From Candidatus Enterenecus merdae (lineage in GTDB: Bacteria > Bacillota > Clostridia > Oscillospirales > Oscillospiraceae), in the NCBI GenBank assembly GCA_018716385.1, contig DVJZ01000027.1, positions 1 through 42,646 on the forward strand: a DNA stretch of 42,646 bases. Direction: 5' to 3'. Positions 1 to 12,406 of the stretch are shown here, in pieces; position 1 is the first letter of the stretch, and each line of letters starts with the position of its first letter. The notes under the pieces were generated by a model that saw only the letters and a program-made list of their open reading frames with translations, made no database searches and was not told the origin of the DNA. Made by a program: the position numbers and the translations under genes.

Positions 1-1013
<1,013 letters not shown>

Positions 1014-1030
1014 GAAGGGAGGAGCAGAGC

Positions 1031-4918
<3,888 letters not shown>

Positions 4919-4945
4919 CCCATTCGCCCTGTCAGAAGCACACGC

Positions 4946-4982
4946 AAAAAGCCCCGCAGCACATTGTGCCGCGGGGCTTTTT
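4946..4982. terminator. Bidirectional intrinsic terminator between rpoC and mntP
   Basis: A-tract 4946-4950, stem GCCCCGC (4951-4957) pairing with GCGGGGC (4971-4977), an inner GCAC/GTGC extension, then T-tract 4978-4982. The A-tract on one side and T-tract on the other let it act on both strands, serving rpoC (+) and mntP (-), which converge here. Confidence 0.9.
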
Positions 4983-4994
4983 GATGCTCCTTAC

Positions 4995-5561
4995 TCACAG
5001 GCTGAGAACACCCAGATGCTCCAAGAGGATTTTCAGGCCCATGAGGATGAGCACACCGCCGCCCAGAAGCTCGGCCTTGGACTGGTACCTGGCGCCGAAC
5101 AGGTTGCCCACTTTCACCCCCACGCTGGCGATGGCGAAGGTGATGACCCCGATAAGGGCAAGGGCCAGGGGGAGGTTGACCGGCAGGAAGGCAAAGGTGA
5201 TACCCACGGCCAGCGCGTCCACGGAGGTGGCCAGGGCCAGCAGGAACATGACGCCGAAGGACAGAGAGGGATCGCAGTCCTCCTCGCCGCCCTGGAGCCC
5301 CTCCCGGATCATGTTGCCGCCGATGAGGGAGAGCAGCACGAAGGCGATCCAGTGATCCAACCACTGGATGGGGCCGGCCAGGGCCGAGCCCAGCAAATAG
5401 CCCAACGCGGGCATCAGGGCCTGGAACAGGCCGAACCACAGCCCCACTAATAGAGCCTGGCGCAGACGCAGCGCGCGCAGGGACAGCCCCTTACAGACGG
5501 CCACCGCGAAGGCGTCCATGGCCAGCCCCACGGCCAGGAGAAACAGCTCCGGGACACGCAT
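4995..5561 (-). CDS. mntP: Manganese efflux pump MntP
   Basis: Small integral membrane protein (188 residues, about six hydrophobic segments) that exports Mn2+ and prevents its toxicity. The family pattern is two related halves, each with an acidic membrane motif: AVGLAMDAFAVAVCKG near the N-terminus and ALATSVDALAVGITFAF in the middle. Both carry the Asp-Ala-x-Ala-Val motif. Start ATG is at 5561; GTGATGAAGG lies just upstream and an AGGA further off, so the ribosome site is only fair. The gene is single and convergent with rpoC. Its leader contains a yybP-ykoY manganese riboswitch with a terminator, so expression should rise with Mn2+. This independently supports the substrate assignment. 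Confidence 0.95.
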   Translation of the reverse strand: MRVPELFLLAVGLAMDAFAVAVCKGLSLRALRLRQALLVGLWFGLFQALMPALGYLLGSALAGPIQWLDHWIAFVLLSLIGGNMIREGLQGGEEDCDPSLSFGVMFLLALATSVDALAVGITFAFLPVNLPLALALIGVITFAIASVGVKVGNLFGARYQSKAELLGGGVLILMGLKILLEHLGVLSL

Positions 5562-5600
5562 CCTTCATCACATCCTATGCTATTGAGTATGTCGGGGGAC

Positions 5601-5638
5601 AAAAAAAGAGACCATATCCGCCAAAGCGGATCAGTCTC
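5601..5638 (-). terminator. Riboswitch expression-platform terminator upstream of mntP
   Basis: Read on the minus strand: GAGAC (5638-5634), then TCCGC/GCGGA inner stem, GTCTC (5612-5608), then seven T (5607-5601). It is a compact GC stem with a U-tract inside the mntP leader, 40 bases before the start codon. It sits directly 3' of the yybP-ykoY aptamer, as expected for a transcription-termination switch. Confidence 0.88.
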
Positions 5639-5727
5639 ATCATGGAAGGCCCGGCCAGGCGGCGCGCCGCCAGTATGTTGACCGGGCCGCGGCGCCTCTG
5701 AGACGCCGCCGACTACTCCCTTATCCA
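5639..5727 (-). ncRNA. yybP-ykoY manganese riboswitch aptamer
   Basis: On the minus strand the leader holds the two hallmark conserved loops of this class: GGGAGTAG (5720-5713) and GGTCAACATACTGGC (5684-5670). Between and after them are GC stems, including a P3-like CCCGG/CCGGG pair and a GGCGGC/GCCGCC hairpin. The element lies between a clear promoter (5733-5762) and an intrinsic terminator (5601-5638), upstream of mntP. Members of this class bind Mn2+ and commonly control MntP-type exporters. The aptamer ends are estimated by eye. Confidence 0.9.
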
Positions 5728-5732
5728 TATTT

Positions 5733-5762
5733 ATTGTAGGGGATTTTTGGGTGGTTAGTCAA
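5733..5762 (-). promoter_or_regulatory. Sigma-A type promoter of the mntP riboswitch transcript
   Basis: Minus strand: -35 TTGACT (5762-5757), 18-base spacer, -10 TACAAT (5738-5733). Transcription would begin a few bases before the riboswitch GGGAGTAG loop, leaving the complete aptamer in the RNA. Confidence 0.85.
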
Positions 5763-5848
5763 TGCTAATTTTCCGGCGGAATGGGGGATGAGCATGGGAA
5801 TCCTGTCCAAAAATCCGTGAACAAATCATAAATTTTTTATCCTGACGG

Positions 5849-5877
5849 TTGCCTGGGGGAGTGGAAACAGGTAAGAT
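5849..5877 (+). promoter_or_regulatory. Probable promoter of the ABC/FtsX-permease operon
   Basis: -35 TTGCCT (5849-5854), 17-base spacer, -10 TAAGAT (5872-5877), followed by AT-rich sequence and the first gene about 50 bases on. The -35 matches four of six consensus bases and the -10 four of six, with ideal spacing. Confidence 0.6.
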
Positions 5878-5929
5878 AAAATTAAAATAGATTCCAGATC
5901 ATATCCAATCGCGCGGGGTGGTGGAGGAC

Positions 5930-6631
5930 ATGAGCTACATTTCTTTTCAGGATGTGCGCAAGGAATATAAGATGGGCGAAGTGATCATCAAAGCGGTGGA
6001 TGGGGTGGACTTTGAAATTGAAAAAGGGGAGTTTGCCATCATCGTGGGGCCGTCTGGCGCGGGCAAGACCACGGTGCTGAACATGCTGGGCGGGATGGAC
6101 CGGTGCACCTCTGGGCAGATCCTGGTGGACGGGGCCAGGGTGAGCGACTACAACGCCCGGCAGCTGACTGGTTACCGGCGGCATGACATCGGGTTTGTCT
6201 TTCAGTTTTACAACTTGGTGCAGAACCTGACCGCGTTGGAGAATGTGGAGCTGGCCGCCCAGATCTGCCGGGATCCGCTGCCCGCCCGGCAGGTGCTGGA
6301 GCATGTGGGGCTGGGCGACCGGCTGGACAATTTCCCCGCCCAGCTGTCCGGCGGGGAACAGCAGCGGGTGGCCATCGCCCGGGCGCTGGCTAAAAACCCC
6401 AAGCTGCTGCTGTGCGACGAGCCCACGGGCGCCCTGGACTACATCACAGGCAAGGCCATCCTAAAGCTGCTGCAAGACACTTGCCGGCAGCAGGGCATGA
6501 CGGTGGTGGTCATCACCCATAACACGGCCCTGACCCCCATGGCCGACCAGGTGATCCACATCAAGAACGGCAAGGTGGATCGGCAGGAGCGCAACACCGC
6601 GCCCACCCCGGTGGAGGAGATCGAATGGTGA
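5930..6631 (+). CDS. ABC transporter ATP-binding protein (LolD/MacB type)
   Basis: Cytoplasmic ATPase of about 233 residues that powers the FtsX-type permease encoded next. Visible motifs are Walker [10 protein letters not shown] (from residue 40), Q-loop [20 protein letters not shown], signature [15 protein letters not shown], Walker [13 protein letters not shown] and switch His in VVVITHN. The QFYNL...LTALENV wording is typical of ATPases paired with MacB/FtsX permeases, not of nutrient importers. I chose ATG 5930, which aligns with family N-termini; GTG 5918 in the same frame would add four residues, and the GGAGG before 5930 is unusually close (2 bases). The stop overlaps the permease start by 7 bases, indicating translational coupling. 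Substrate unknown. Confidence 0.93.
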   Translation: MSYISFQDVRKEYKMGEVIIKAVDGVDFEIEKGEFAIIVGPSGAGKTTVLNMLGGMDRCTSGQILVDGARVSDYNARQLTGYRRHDIGFVFQFYNLVQNLTALENVELAAQICRDPLPARQVLEHVGLGDRLDNFPAQLSGGEQQRVAIARALAKNPKLLLCDEPTGALDYITGKAILKLLQDTCRQQGMTVVVITHNTALTPMADQVIHIKNGKVDRQERNTAPTPVEEIEW

Positions 6632-9600
6632 GACGGAGAAACCGCCTGACCACCGACGCGGTACGGGAGATCAGGTTCACCTTCAGCCGCTTTTGCTCCA
6701 TCCTGGTGCTGTCCGCGCTGGCGGTGGCCTTCCTGGCCGGCCTGCGCACCACTGCGCCGGATATGGAGTACACCGCAGACCGCTACTACGACCGCACCCA
6801 CATGATGGACGGCTATGTGGTTTCCACCCTGGGGCTGACCCAGGAGGATCTGGACGCGCTGGCCCAGGCCCCTGGCGTGACGGCGGTGGAGGGGGGGAAG
6901 ACGCTGGAGGCCACGGCCCAGGACGCCATCGTGAGCGTGCGTTCCCTGCCTGAGCAGCTCAACCTGCTGGAGGTGGTCCAGGGCCGGCTGCCCCAGGCCG
7001 CGGACGAGTGCGTGACCGAGTCCCTGCTGATGGTGGAGCTGGGCCTGGAGGTGGGGGACGCCCTGGAGCTGAGCGTGAACGGGGAGGACGCGGGGGGGCT
7101 GCGCACCACGCGCTACACGGTGGTGGGGGTGGTCAACAGCCCCCTGTATGTGGGCTCCGACCGGGACAGCTCCTCCCTGGGCGGGAGCGTGGACGCCTTT
7201 GTCTACCTGCCGGGGGAGAACTTTACCCAGGACTACTATACGGAAGGGTACTTCCTGCTGGAGGGGCTGGAGGATCTGGACAGTTACGCCCAGGACTATG
7301 AGGACCGGCTGGAGGGCTATCTGGACGGGCTGGAGGGGCTGGCTGAGGAGCGGGCCCGGCTGCGGGCCGAGGAGCTGACCGCCCAGGCCCAGGGGGAGAT
7401 CGACGAAGGTCAGGCCCAGCTGGACGAGGCCCGCCAGGCTTTAGAGGAGGGGCGGGCGGAGCTGGCCGCCGCCGGACGGGAGCTGGAGGAAGGCTGGGCG
7501 GCGTACAATGAAGGCCTGGCTGCTCTGGAGCAGGAGAGCGCCCAGGGCCGCCGGGAACTGGAGACAGCCCGGCAGGAGCTGGAGGCCGGCCAGGCTGAGC
7601 TGGAGGCGGGCCAGGAGCGATACCAGTCTGGGCTGGCCCAGTACCGGCAAGCCCTGGAGGCGTACGAGCAAAACCGGGCCGGGCTGGACGCGCAGCAGGC
7701 GCAGGTGACGCAGGGGTACGCCCAGTACGAGGCGGCGCTGGAACCCTATGTGGGTACCCCGTACTACGAGGTTATTTTGGAGCAGCTGGCCCCCCAGAAG
7801 GCCCAGCTGGATGCGGCCCAGGCACAGTTGGACGGGGCCTATGCCCAGCTGGAGCAGGGTAGGGCTGCCCTGGAGCAGACCGCCGGGGCGCTGGAGGAAA
7901 CAGCCAGCCAGCTCCGGGCCGCCCAGGCAGAGCTGGAGGTAGGCTGGGCGGCGTATGAGGAAGGGGCCGCCGCCCTGGAGCGGGAGAGCGCCCAGGCCCG
8001 GCAGGAGCTGGAGGCGGCCCTGCAGGAGCTGGAATCCGGCCAGCGTGCGTATGACGACGGGTTGGCGGAAGCGGAGTTGGAGCTGGCCCAGGCCCAGGCG
8101 GATATCGACCAGGGAGAGGCGGAGCTGGAGCAGGCTCGGCAGGAGCTGGCCGACCTGGCGGAGGGGCAGTGGTATGTGCTGGGGCGCAACACCAATGCGG
8201 GGTTTGTGGGCTATGCCCAGGATGCGCAGCGGGTGAGCAATCTGGCCAACGTATTCCCGGTGATCTTCTTCCTGGTGGCGGCCCTGGCCTGCCTGACCAC
8301 CATGACCCGGATGGTGGAGGATCAGCGCACCCAGATCGGCGCGCTCAAGGCCCTGGGCTTTTCCCGGCTGGCTATCTCCAAGAAGTACATTGGCTACGCC
8401 TTCTGGGCCAGCCTGTTGGGCGGAGGGGTGGGCCTGGCGGTGGGATGCACCCTGATCCCGATGGTGATCGCCAACGCCTTCCAGATCCTGTACAACGTGC
8501 CTGACCTGGAGTTTGCCTTCCAGCCGGGGGTGTGCGTGGCGGCGGTGCTGGCCGCCGTGGCGTGCACCACGGGGGCGGCGCTGTGGGCCTGCCTGTCCAC
8601 GCTGATGGACACCCCGGCCAACCTGATGCGACCCAAGGCGCCCAAGCCGGGCCGCCGGGTGTTTTTGGAGTATATCCGTCCCCTGTGGCGGCATCTGTCC
8701 TTCACCTGGAAGGTGACCATGCGCAACCTGTTTCGTTACCAGCGGCGCTTTTGGATGACGGTGGCCGGCATCGGCGGGTGCACGGCGCTGATCGTCACCG
8801 GCTTTGGTTTACATGAATCCATTTTCGACATCCTGGACAAACAGTTTGACGAGATCTTCCGCTACGACGCCACGGCCAGCCTGGCCCAGTCTGATCAGGA
8901 GGGACAGGTGGAGCAGGTGCTGGACTACCTGGATCAGGCCCCGGAGGTGGCCGGGTGGCTGTTGTGCCACGAGTCCACTGTGGAGCTGTCGGCGGGAGAG
9001 CAGGCCCAGAGCGGCTACCTGCTGGCGGTGGAGGACCCGGCGGGGATGGAACCCTTCATACAGCTGCGCCACCGGCTGGATGACGAGCCGGTGCACCTGG
9101 GGGATGAGGGGGTGATCCTCACCGAGAAGCTGGCCGAGCTGCTGGAGGTGTCGCCGGGTGGGACGGTCACCCTGGAGCGGGATGGGGACCGGGTCCAGGC
9201 GGTGGTCACAGATGTGGTGGAGAACTACGTCTACCACTATGCCTACCTCACCGCTGCCAGCTATGAGGCCCTGTTTGGCCAGCCGCCGGAGGAGAACACG
9301 GTGCTGGTGGCCTATGAGGAAGAGGTGGACCAGGCCGCGTCGGACGGGGTGTCCGCCCACCTGATGGCCATGGAGGGGGTGGCCGCCTACTCCTACATTG
9401 CCACCATCCGGGATTCCTTCACCAACAGCATGAACGCCATCAATTACGCGGTGGTCATCATCATCCTGGCTGCGGCGGCGCTGGCCTTTGTGGTGCTGTA
9501 CAACCTGACCAACATCAACATCACCGAGCGCACCCGGGAGCTGGCCACCCTAAAGGTGCTGGGCTTCTATGACCGGGAGACCACGGCCTATGTGTATCGG

Positions 9601-9840
9601 GAGAACCTGTTCCTCACCCTCTTTGGCATCGCGCTGGGGTTGGGGCTGGGCCGGGTACTCCACGCCTGGATGGTGGTGACGGTGGAGATCGACCTGGTCA
9701 TGTTCGGACGCACCGCGCCGCTCTACGCCTATGTGCTGGCCGGTCTGCTGACGGTGGTATTCTCTGCGGCGGTGAACGTGGCCGCCCACTTCCGGCTCAA
9801 GCGGGTGGATATGGTGGAGAGCTTAAAGACAGTGGAATGA
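6625..9840 (+). CDS. FtsX-like ABC permease with long extracytoplasmic coiled coil
   Basis: Membrane subunit of a MacB/FtsX-type ABC system, 1071 residues. One transmembrane helix lies at about 20-40, an outer segment follows, then about 260 residues (252-512) of Glu/Gln/Ala/Leu-rich coiled coil. The first FtsX core starts near 542 (NVFPVIFFLVAALACL, then TQIGALKALGFS). A further helix lies at about 710-732, a second outer domain follows, and the C-terminal FtsX core is at 936-1058 with the mirror motif RELATLKVLGFYDRE. The coiled coil contains a 38-residue unit repeated 150 residues apart (286-323 and 436-473). Such permeases act by mechanotransmission on envelope or exported substrates; the substrate is unknown. 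It overlaps the ATPase gene by 7 bases and ends at a strong hairpin. Confidence 0.92.
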   Translation: MVRRRNRLTTDAVREIRFTFSRFCSILVLSALAVAFLAGLRTTAPDMEYTADRYYDRTHMMDGYVVSTLGLTQEDLDALAQAPGVTAVEGGKTLEATAQDAIVSVRSLPEQLNLLEVVQGRLPQAADECVTESLLMVELGLEVGDALELSVNGEDAGGLRTTRYTVVGVVNSPLYVGSDRDSSSLGGSVDAFVYLPGENFTQDYYTEGYFLLEGLEDLDSYAQDYEDRLEGYLDGLEGLAEERARLRAEELTAQAQGEIDEGQAQLDEARQALEEGRAELAAAGRELEEGWAAYNEGLAALEQESAQGRRELETARQELEAGQAELEAGQERYQSGLAQYRQALEAYEQNRAGLDAQQAQVTQGYAQYEAALEPYVGTPYYEVILEQLAPQKAQLDAAQAQLDGAYAQLEQGRAALEQTAGALEETASQLRAAQAELEVGWAAYEEGAAALERESAQARQELEAALQELESGQRAYDDGLAEAELELAQAQADIDQGEAELEQARQELADLAEGQWYVLGRNTNAGFVGYAQDAQRVSNLANVFPVIFFLVAALACLTTMTRMVEDQRTQIGALKALGFSRLAISKKYIGYAFWASLLGGGVGLAVGCTLIPMVIANAFQILYNVPDLEFAFQPGVCVAAVLAAVACTTGAALWACLSTLMDTPANLMRPKAPKPGRRVFLEYIRPLWRHLSFTWKVTMRNLFRYQRRFWMTVAGIGGCTALIVTGFGLHESIFDILDKQFDEIFRYDATASLAQSDQEGQVEQVLDYLDQAPEVAGWLLCHESTVELSAGEQAQSGYLLAVEDPAGMEPFIQLRHRLDDEPVHLGDEGVILTEKLAELLEVSPGGTVTLERDGDRVQAVVTDVVENYVYHYAYLTAASYEALFGQPPEENTVLVAYEEEVDQAASDGVSAHLMAMEGVAAYSYIATIRDSFTNSMNAINYAVVIIILAAAALAFVVLYNLTNINITERTRELATLKVLGFYDRETTAYVYRENLFLTLFGIALGLGLGRVLHAWMVVTVEIDLVMFGRTAPLYAYVLAGLLTVVFSAAVNVAAHFRLKRVDMVESLKTVE
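7480..8043 (+). repeat. Internal coiled-coil duplication in the FtsX-like permease
   Basis: Copies at 7480-7593 and 7930-8043 encode 38-residue units beginning ELEEGWAAYNEGLAALEQES and ELEVGWAAYEEGAAALERES. By hand count 29 of 38 residues are identical. The spacing is exactly 450 bases (150 codons), so it looks like duplication of a coiled-coil module rather than low complexity alone. Confidence 0.8.
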
Positions 9841-9849
9841 AGGGAAACG

Positions 9850-9887
9850 CGGCAGGAGCGCGGGCCAGACGGCCCGCGCTCCTGCCG
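9850..9887. terminator. Strong hairpin terminator between convergent ABC genes
   Basis: A perfect 17-bp stem (9850-9866 with 9871-9887) and a four-base AGAC loop lie just after the permease stop. The U-tract is weak on the plus strand (TTGAGC), with TTT following on the minus strand. Position between convergent genes supports a shared terminator, possibly a less efficient one. Confidence 0.75.
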
Positions 9888-9917
9888 TTGAGCAGACTTG
9901 AATTTTTTGCCTGGGGG

Positions 9918-11057
9918 TCAGAGCAGGTTGCACCCGGATGCCCGGTGAAACAGGTGCAGCAGGCCGCCGGGCAGGGACAGGGGCAGCCAGGAACCCCGGG
10001 GGATGCCGCCTTGATGGAGGGACAGATCGCCGGCGGATATGCGAAGAATCACGTCCTGGGCCGCGCCCCCCTCCAGGGGGACGGACACGCGCAGGTGCAG
10101 CGCGCTGCCCACCCGCTCAGAGTCCACGACCGTGCCGCCCAGGTTGCCGGCCGTATCATCCGCCCCGCCCGGTTGGGGGAGGATGTGCTCTGGCCGCACG
10201 CCCAGCAGGATCTCTTGGCCGGGGATCCCCCGGTCGGCCAGCCGTGCCTGCGTCATGGGGGGCAGGTCGATCCGGGCGTCGGCCAACTCTATGTAGTAGG
10301 CGCCGGCTTGCTTGACCAGCAGCGCGTCAAAAAAGTTCATCTGGGGTGTGCCGATAAAACCGGCCACAAATACGTTGGCGGGGTGGTCGAACACCTCCCG
10401 GGGGGCGCCCGCCTGCTGGATGCGGCCGTCCTTCATGATGACAACGCAGTCGCCCAGGGCCATGGCTTCGCTCTGGTCATGAGTGACGTAGAGGAAGGCG
10501 GCGCGGGTGCGCTGGCGAAGCCTGCCCAGTTCAGCGCGCATCTGGGCGCGCAGCCCGGCATCCAGGTTGGACAGGGGTTCGTCCATCAGGAATACCTGGG
10601 GATCCTGGACAATGGCCCTGCCCAGGGCCGCCCGCTGGCGCTGGCCGCTGGACAGGGCCGCCGGCTTGCGGTCCAGGTAGGGGGTGATATCCAGCAGGTC
10701 AGCGGCCCGCTTGATCCTGCGGGCGATCTCGTGGGGAGGCAGCTTGTGCAGCTTCAGGGCGAAGGCCATGTTGTCATATACCGTCAGGTGGGGGTGGAAA
10801 GCACAGCTTGGAAAGACCGTGGCCACGTCCCTGCCCTGGGGCTCCATGCGGTTCATCAGCCGCCCGCCGATGTACAGCTGACCCGAGGAGATCTCCTCCA
10901 GGCCGGCCACCATGCGCAGGACGGTGGACTTGCCGCACCCGGAGGGGCCAACTAAGACGACAAACTGCCGGTCGTCTATCTCCAGATTGAAGTCGCGCAC
11001 AGCAACTACCCCGCCGTCGTAGACCTTTGTGATGCCCTTCAGGTTCACACTTGCCAT
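9918..11057 (-). CDS. Orphan sugar-type ABC transporter ATPase (MsmX/UgpC/MalK-like) with altered Q-loop
   Basis: 379-residue ATPase of the CUT1 sugar-importer class, with a C-terminal TOBE/regulatory region. Walker A GPSGCGKST (37-45), Walker B VFLMDEP, D-loop SNLDA and switch region YVTHDQ are intact. Two motifs depart from the family. The Q-loop reads VFPSCAFHPH where VFQSYALYPH is usual, putting Pro83 in place of the Gln that senses Mg and couples to the permease. The signature reads LSSGQRQR instead of LSGGQRQR. No permease or binding-protein gene is nearby, as for multitask ATPases such as MsmX. Start ATG 11057 fits the family N-terminus (MASVNLKGITKVYDG), but no Shine-Dalgarno precedes it. 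A hairpin lies there instead. The frame is open further upstream with no family similarity. Confidence 0.88.
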   Translation of the reverse strand: MASVNLKGITKVYDGGVVAVRDFNLEIDDRQFVVLVGPSGCGKSTVLRMVAGLEEISSGQLYIGGRLMNRMEPQGRDVATVFPSCAFHPHLTVYDNMAFALKLHKLPPHEIARRIKRAADLLDITPYLDRKPAALSSGQRQRAALGRAIVQDPQVFLMDEPLSNLDAGLRAQMRAELGRLRQRTRAAFLYVTHDQSEAMALGDCVVIMKDGRIQQAGAPREVFDHPANVFVAGFIGTPQMNFFDALLVKQAGAYYIELADARIDLPPMTQARLADRGIPGQEILLGVRPEHILPQPGGADDTAGNLGGTVVDSERVGSALHLRVSVPLEGGAAQDVILRISAGDLSLHQGGIPRGSWLPLSLPGGLLHLFHRASGCNLL

Positions 11058-11345
11058 AGGCGTGGGCCGTGACCGGGCTGCCTGGGCAAGCCCGGTCTCG
11101 CCGCCCGGGGCTGTCCCGGGGACCTTGCGGCAACTCTCCGTATTACCGCACCGCCGGCCGGCGGGACGTTCCTCCTTTTTCGTTCCCGGCAGGGTTATGG
11201 GCAGGGCCCAAGGGGAGTAACCCGGACGGGTGGATTGTGGCGGGTGGGCTGGTTGGCTGGCAACGGGGCCGGGCCGCCATGGAGACGGAATTTGTGTGTT
11301 GTGCTGCTCTTTTTCCACAAAAATCGCCGTGGGATAGATCAGATT
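11058..11345 (-). other. Long untranslated leader of the orphan ABC ATPase gene
   Basis: About 290 bases separate the promoter (11352-11381) from the start codon. Minus-strand contents include a GGAGG far from the start (near 11172), a GC-rich CCCGGG hairpin (about 11103-11120) and a perfect 9-bp hairpin at 11071-11097. No known riboswitch class was recognised. The frame stays open through this stretch but has no family-like sequence, so I treat it as untranslated. Confidence 0.5.
11071..11097 (-). promoter_or_regulatory. Perfect 9-bp hairpin just upstream of the ABC ATPase start
   Basis: GACCGGGCT (11071-11079) pairs perfectly with AGCCCGGTC (11089-11097) around a nine-base loop. The stem ends 13 bases before the ATG, where a Shine-Dalgarno site would be expected and none is seen. 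It may control ribosome access; no U-tract follows, so it is not a terminator. Confidence 0.5.
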
Positions 11346-11351
11346 GCCTAT

Positions 11352-11381
11352 AATATAGCACGGGAAGCGGGGGTAGGTCAA
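11352..11381 (-). promoter_or_regulatory. Promoter of the orphan ABC ATPase gene
   Basis: Minus strand: -35 TTGACC (11381-11376), 18-base spacer, -10 TATATT (11357-11352). A TGC directly before the -10 gives an extended -10. It faces away from the promoter at 11455-11463. Confidence 0.75.
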
Positions 11382-11454
11382 CCGGGATTTGCCCCCTTAA
11401 GCGGCCTGGAGCGGGGCGGGGTGGGAAAAAAGGGTCGCATTTCCTGCCCCGGTG

Positions 11455-11463
11455 TGCTATAAT
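11455..11463 (+). promoter_or_regulatory. Extended -10 promoter of the acyltransferase/ligase pair
   Basis: TGC (11455-11457) joined to a perfect TATAAT (11458-11463). The region 17 bases upstream (TCGCAT) is a poor -35, as is usual for extended -10 promoters. The first gene starts about 70 bases downstream. Confidence 0.65.
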
Positions 11464-11533
11464 CGTCAAGCGGTTTCAGCTGGAGGCTGGAGCGCCAGCA
11501 CGCAAGCAGCACAGAGAAAAGAGGATTAAACCC

Positions 11534-12406
11534 GTGGAGAAGAAACGCTTTGGGGACCGGCGCGACGGGCGCCGGGTGCGGGATCTGGATGGGATGCACG
11601 CGGTGATGCCCCATCTGATGCCCAAGCGGGCGGACGCGGAAGTGTACCTGTCGGCGAAGATGGACGTCACCGCCGCGCTGGCCTATCTGGAGGAAAAGAA
11701 CGCAGGGGCGGGGGAGGCCCGGGCTACCCTGTTCCATTGCTTTCTCATGGCGGTGGCCAAGACGGTGTGGATGCGCCCGCTGCTCAACCGGTTTGTGTCG
11801 GGCCGGCGGGTCTATCAGCGGGATGAGATCACCCTGGGCTTTGTGGTCAAGCGCCGCTTTGAAGATCACAGCGAGGAGAGCCTGATGGTGACCGCCGTCC
11901 GGGAGGACTGGACCCTGTCCCAGGTGACCGAGCTGGTGACGGGCAAGTCGGGCCGGGTCCGGGAGCAGGCCAGCTTTGGGGTGGACGGTGCGCTCAACGC
12001 GGTGGGGCGGCTGCCCCGCTGGCTGACGATGTTCATTGTGTGGGGCTACCGCACCCTGGACTTTTTCGGGCGTGTGCCCCGGGCCCTGGCCGCGGAGGAC
12101 CCCAACTACGCCACGGTATTTTTCAGCAACCTGGGCTCCATCCAAAGCCCCGCGGTATACCACCACCTGAACAACCACGGCACCAACTCCATCATGGTGA
12201 CCATCGGCACCATCCACAAGGAGGAGCTGCTGCAAGCGGACGGCAGCCGGGTGGTGCGGGATGTGGTGGACGTGGGGGTCACGCTGGACGAGCGGATCGC
12301 GGACGGGTTCTACTTTGGCCGCTCCTGGAAGATCGTCCAGCGCCTGCTGGCCCATCCGGAGCTGCTGGATCGTCCTTTGAAGGAGGAGATGGACCTTGCC
12401 GATTAA
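11534..12406 (+). CDS. E2-like acyltransferase-fold protein lacking the catalytic histidine
   Basis: 290 residues related to the catalytic domain of 2-oxoacid dehydrogenase E2 (chloramphenicol acetyltransferase fold), without lipoyl or E1/E3-binding domains. Family-like stretches are KMDVTAALAYLEEKN, LMAVAKTVWMRPLLN, TVFFSNLGSIQSPAVYHHL and GTNSIMVTIG. The active-site motif of the family, His-x-x-x-Asp-Gly, appears as Glu253-Arg-Ile-Ala-Asp257-Gly258, so the general-base His is replaced by Glu. Start is GTG 11534 after GAGG at about 9 bases. No dehydrogenase genes are near. The next gene, an adenylate-forming ligase, overlaps its end, so the protein may act on the ligase's acyl product or be a non-catalytic partner. 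The reaction is unknown. Confidence 0.8.
   Translation: MEKKRFGDRRDGRRVRDLDGMHAVMPHLMPKRADAEVYLSAKMDVTAALAYLEEKNAGAGEARATLFHCFLMAVAKTVWMRPLLNRFVSGRRVYQRDEITLGFVVKRRFEDHSEESLMVTAVREDWTLSQVTELVTGKSGRVREQASFGVDGALNAVGRLPRWLTMFIVWGYRTLDFFGRVPRALAAEDPNYATVFFSNLGSIQSPAVYHHLNNHGTNSIMVTIGTIHKEELLQADGSRVVRDVVDVGVTLDERIADGFYFGRSWKIVQRLLAHPELLDRPLKEEMDLAD

Larger units (their letters stand above)
5562..5929. other. Intergenic region between divergent mntP and the ABC transporter operon
   Basis: This 368-base gap is accounted for by the mntP leader (5562-5727), the mntP promoter (5733-5762) and the ABC operon promoter (5849-5877). I see nothing else in 5763-5848 apart from an AT-rich stretch near 5820-5840. 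Confidence 0.7.

Noticed and set aside
7378-8160. Repetitive DNA in the permease gene as a tandem-repeat or CRISPR-like array
   Set aside because: The repetition is at protein level (Glu/Gln/Ala/Leu heptad-like coding) and lies in an uninterrupted frame; no regular DNA repeat-spacer pattern.
9837-10955. Open frame on the plus strand opposite the orphan ABC ATPase
   Set aside because: Mirror of a gene with clear Walker motifs; no ribosome site beyond chance and no family-like sequence.
11058-11345. Known riboswitch or tRNA in the ABC ATPase leader
   Set aside because: No conserved core of TPP, molybdenum cofactor, SAM or other classes was recognised and no cloverleaf was found.
11058-11381. 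N-terminal extension of the ABC ATPase frame
   Set aside because: The extra part has no ABC homology and would start inside the promoter; family alignment begins at 11057.
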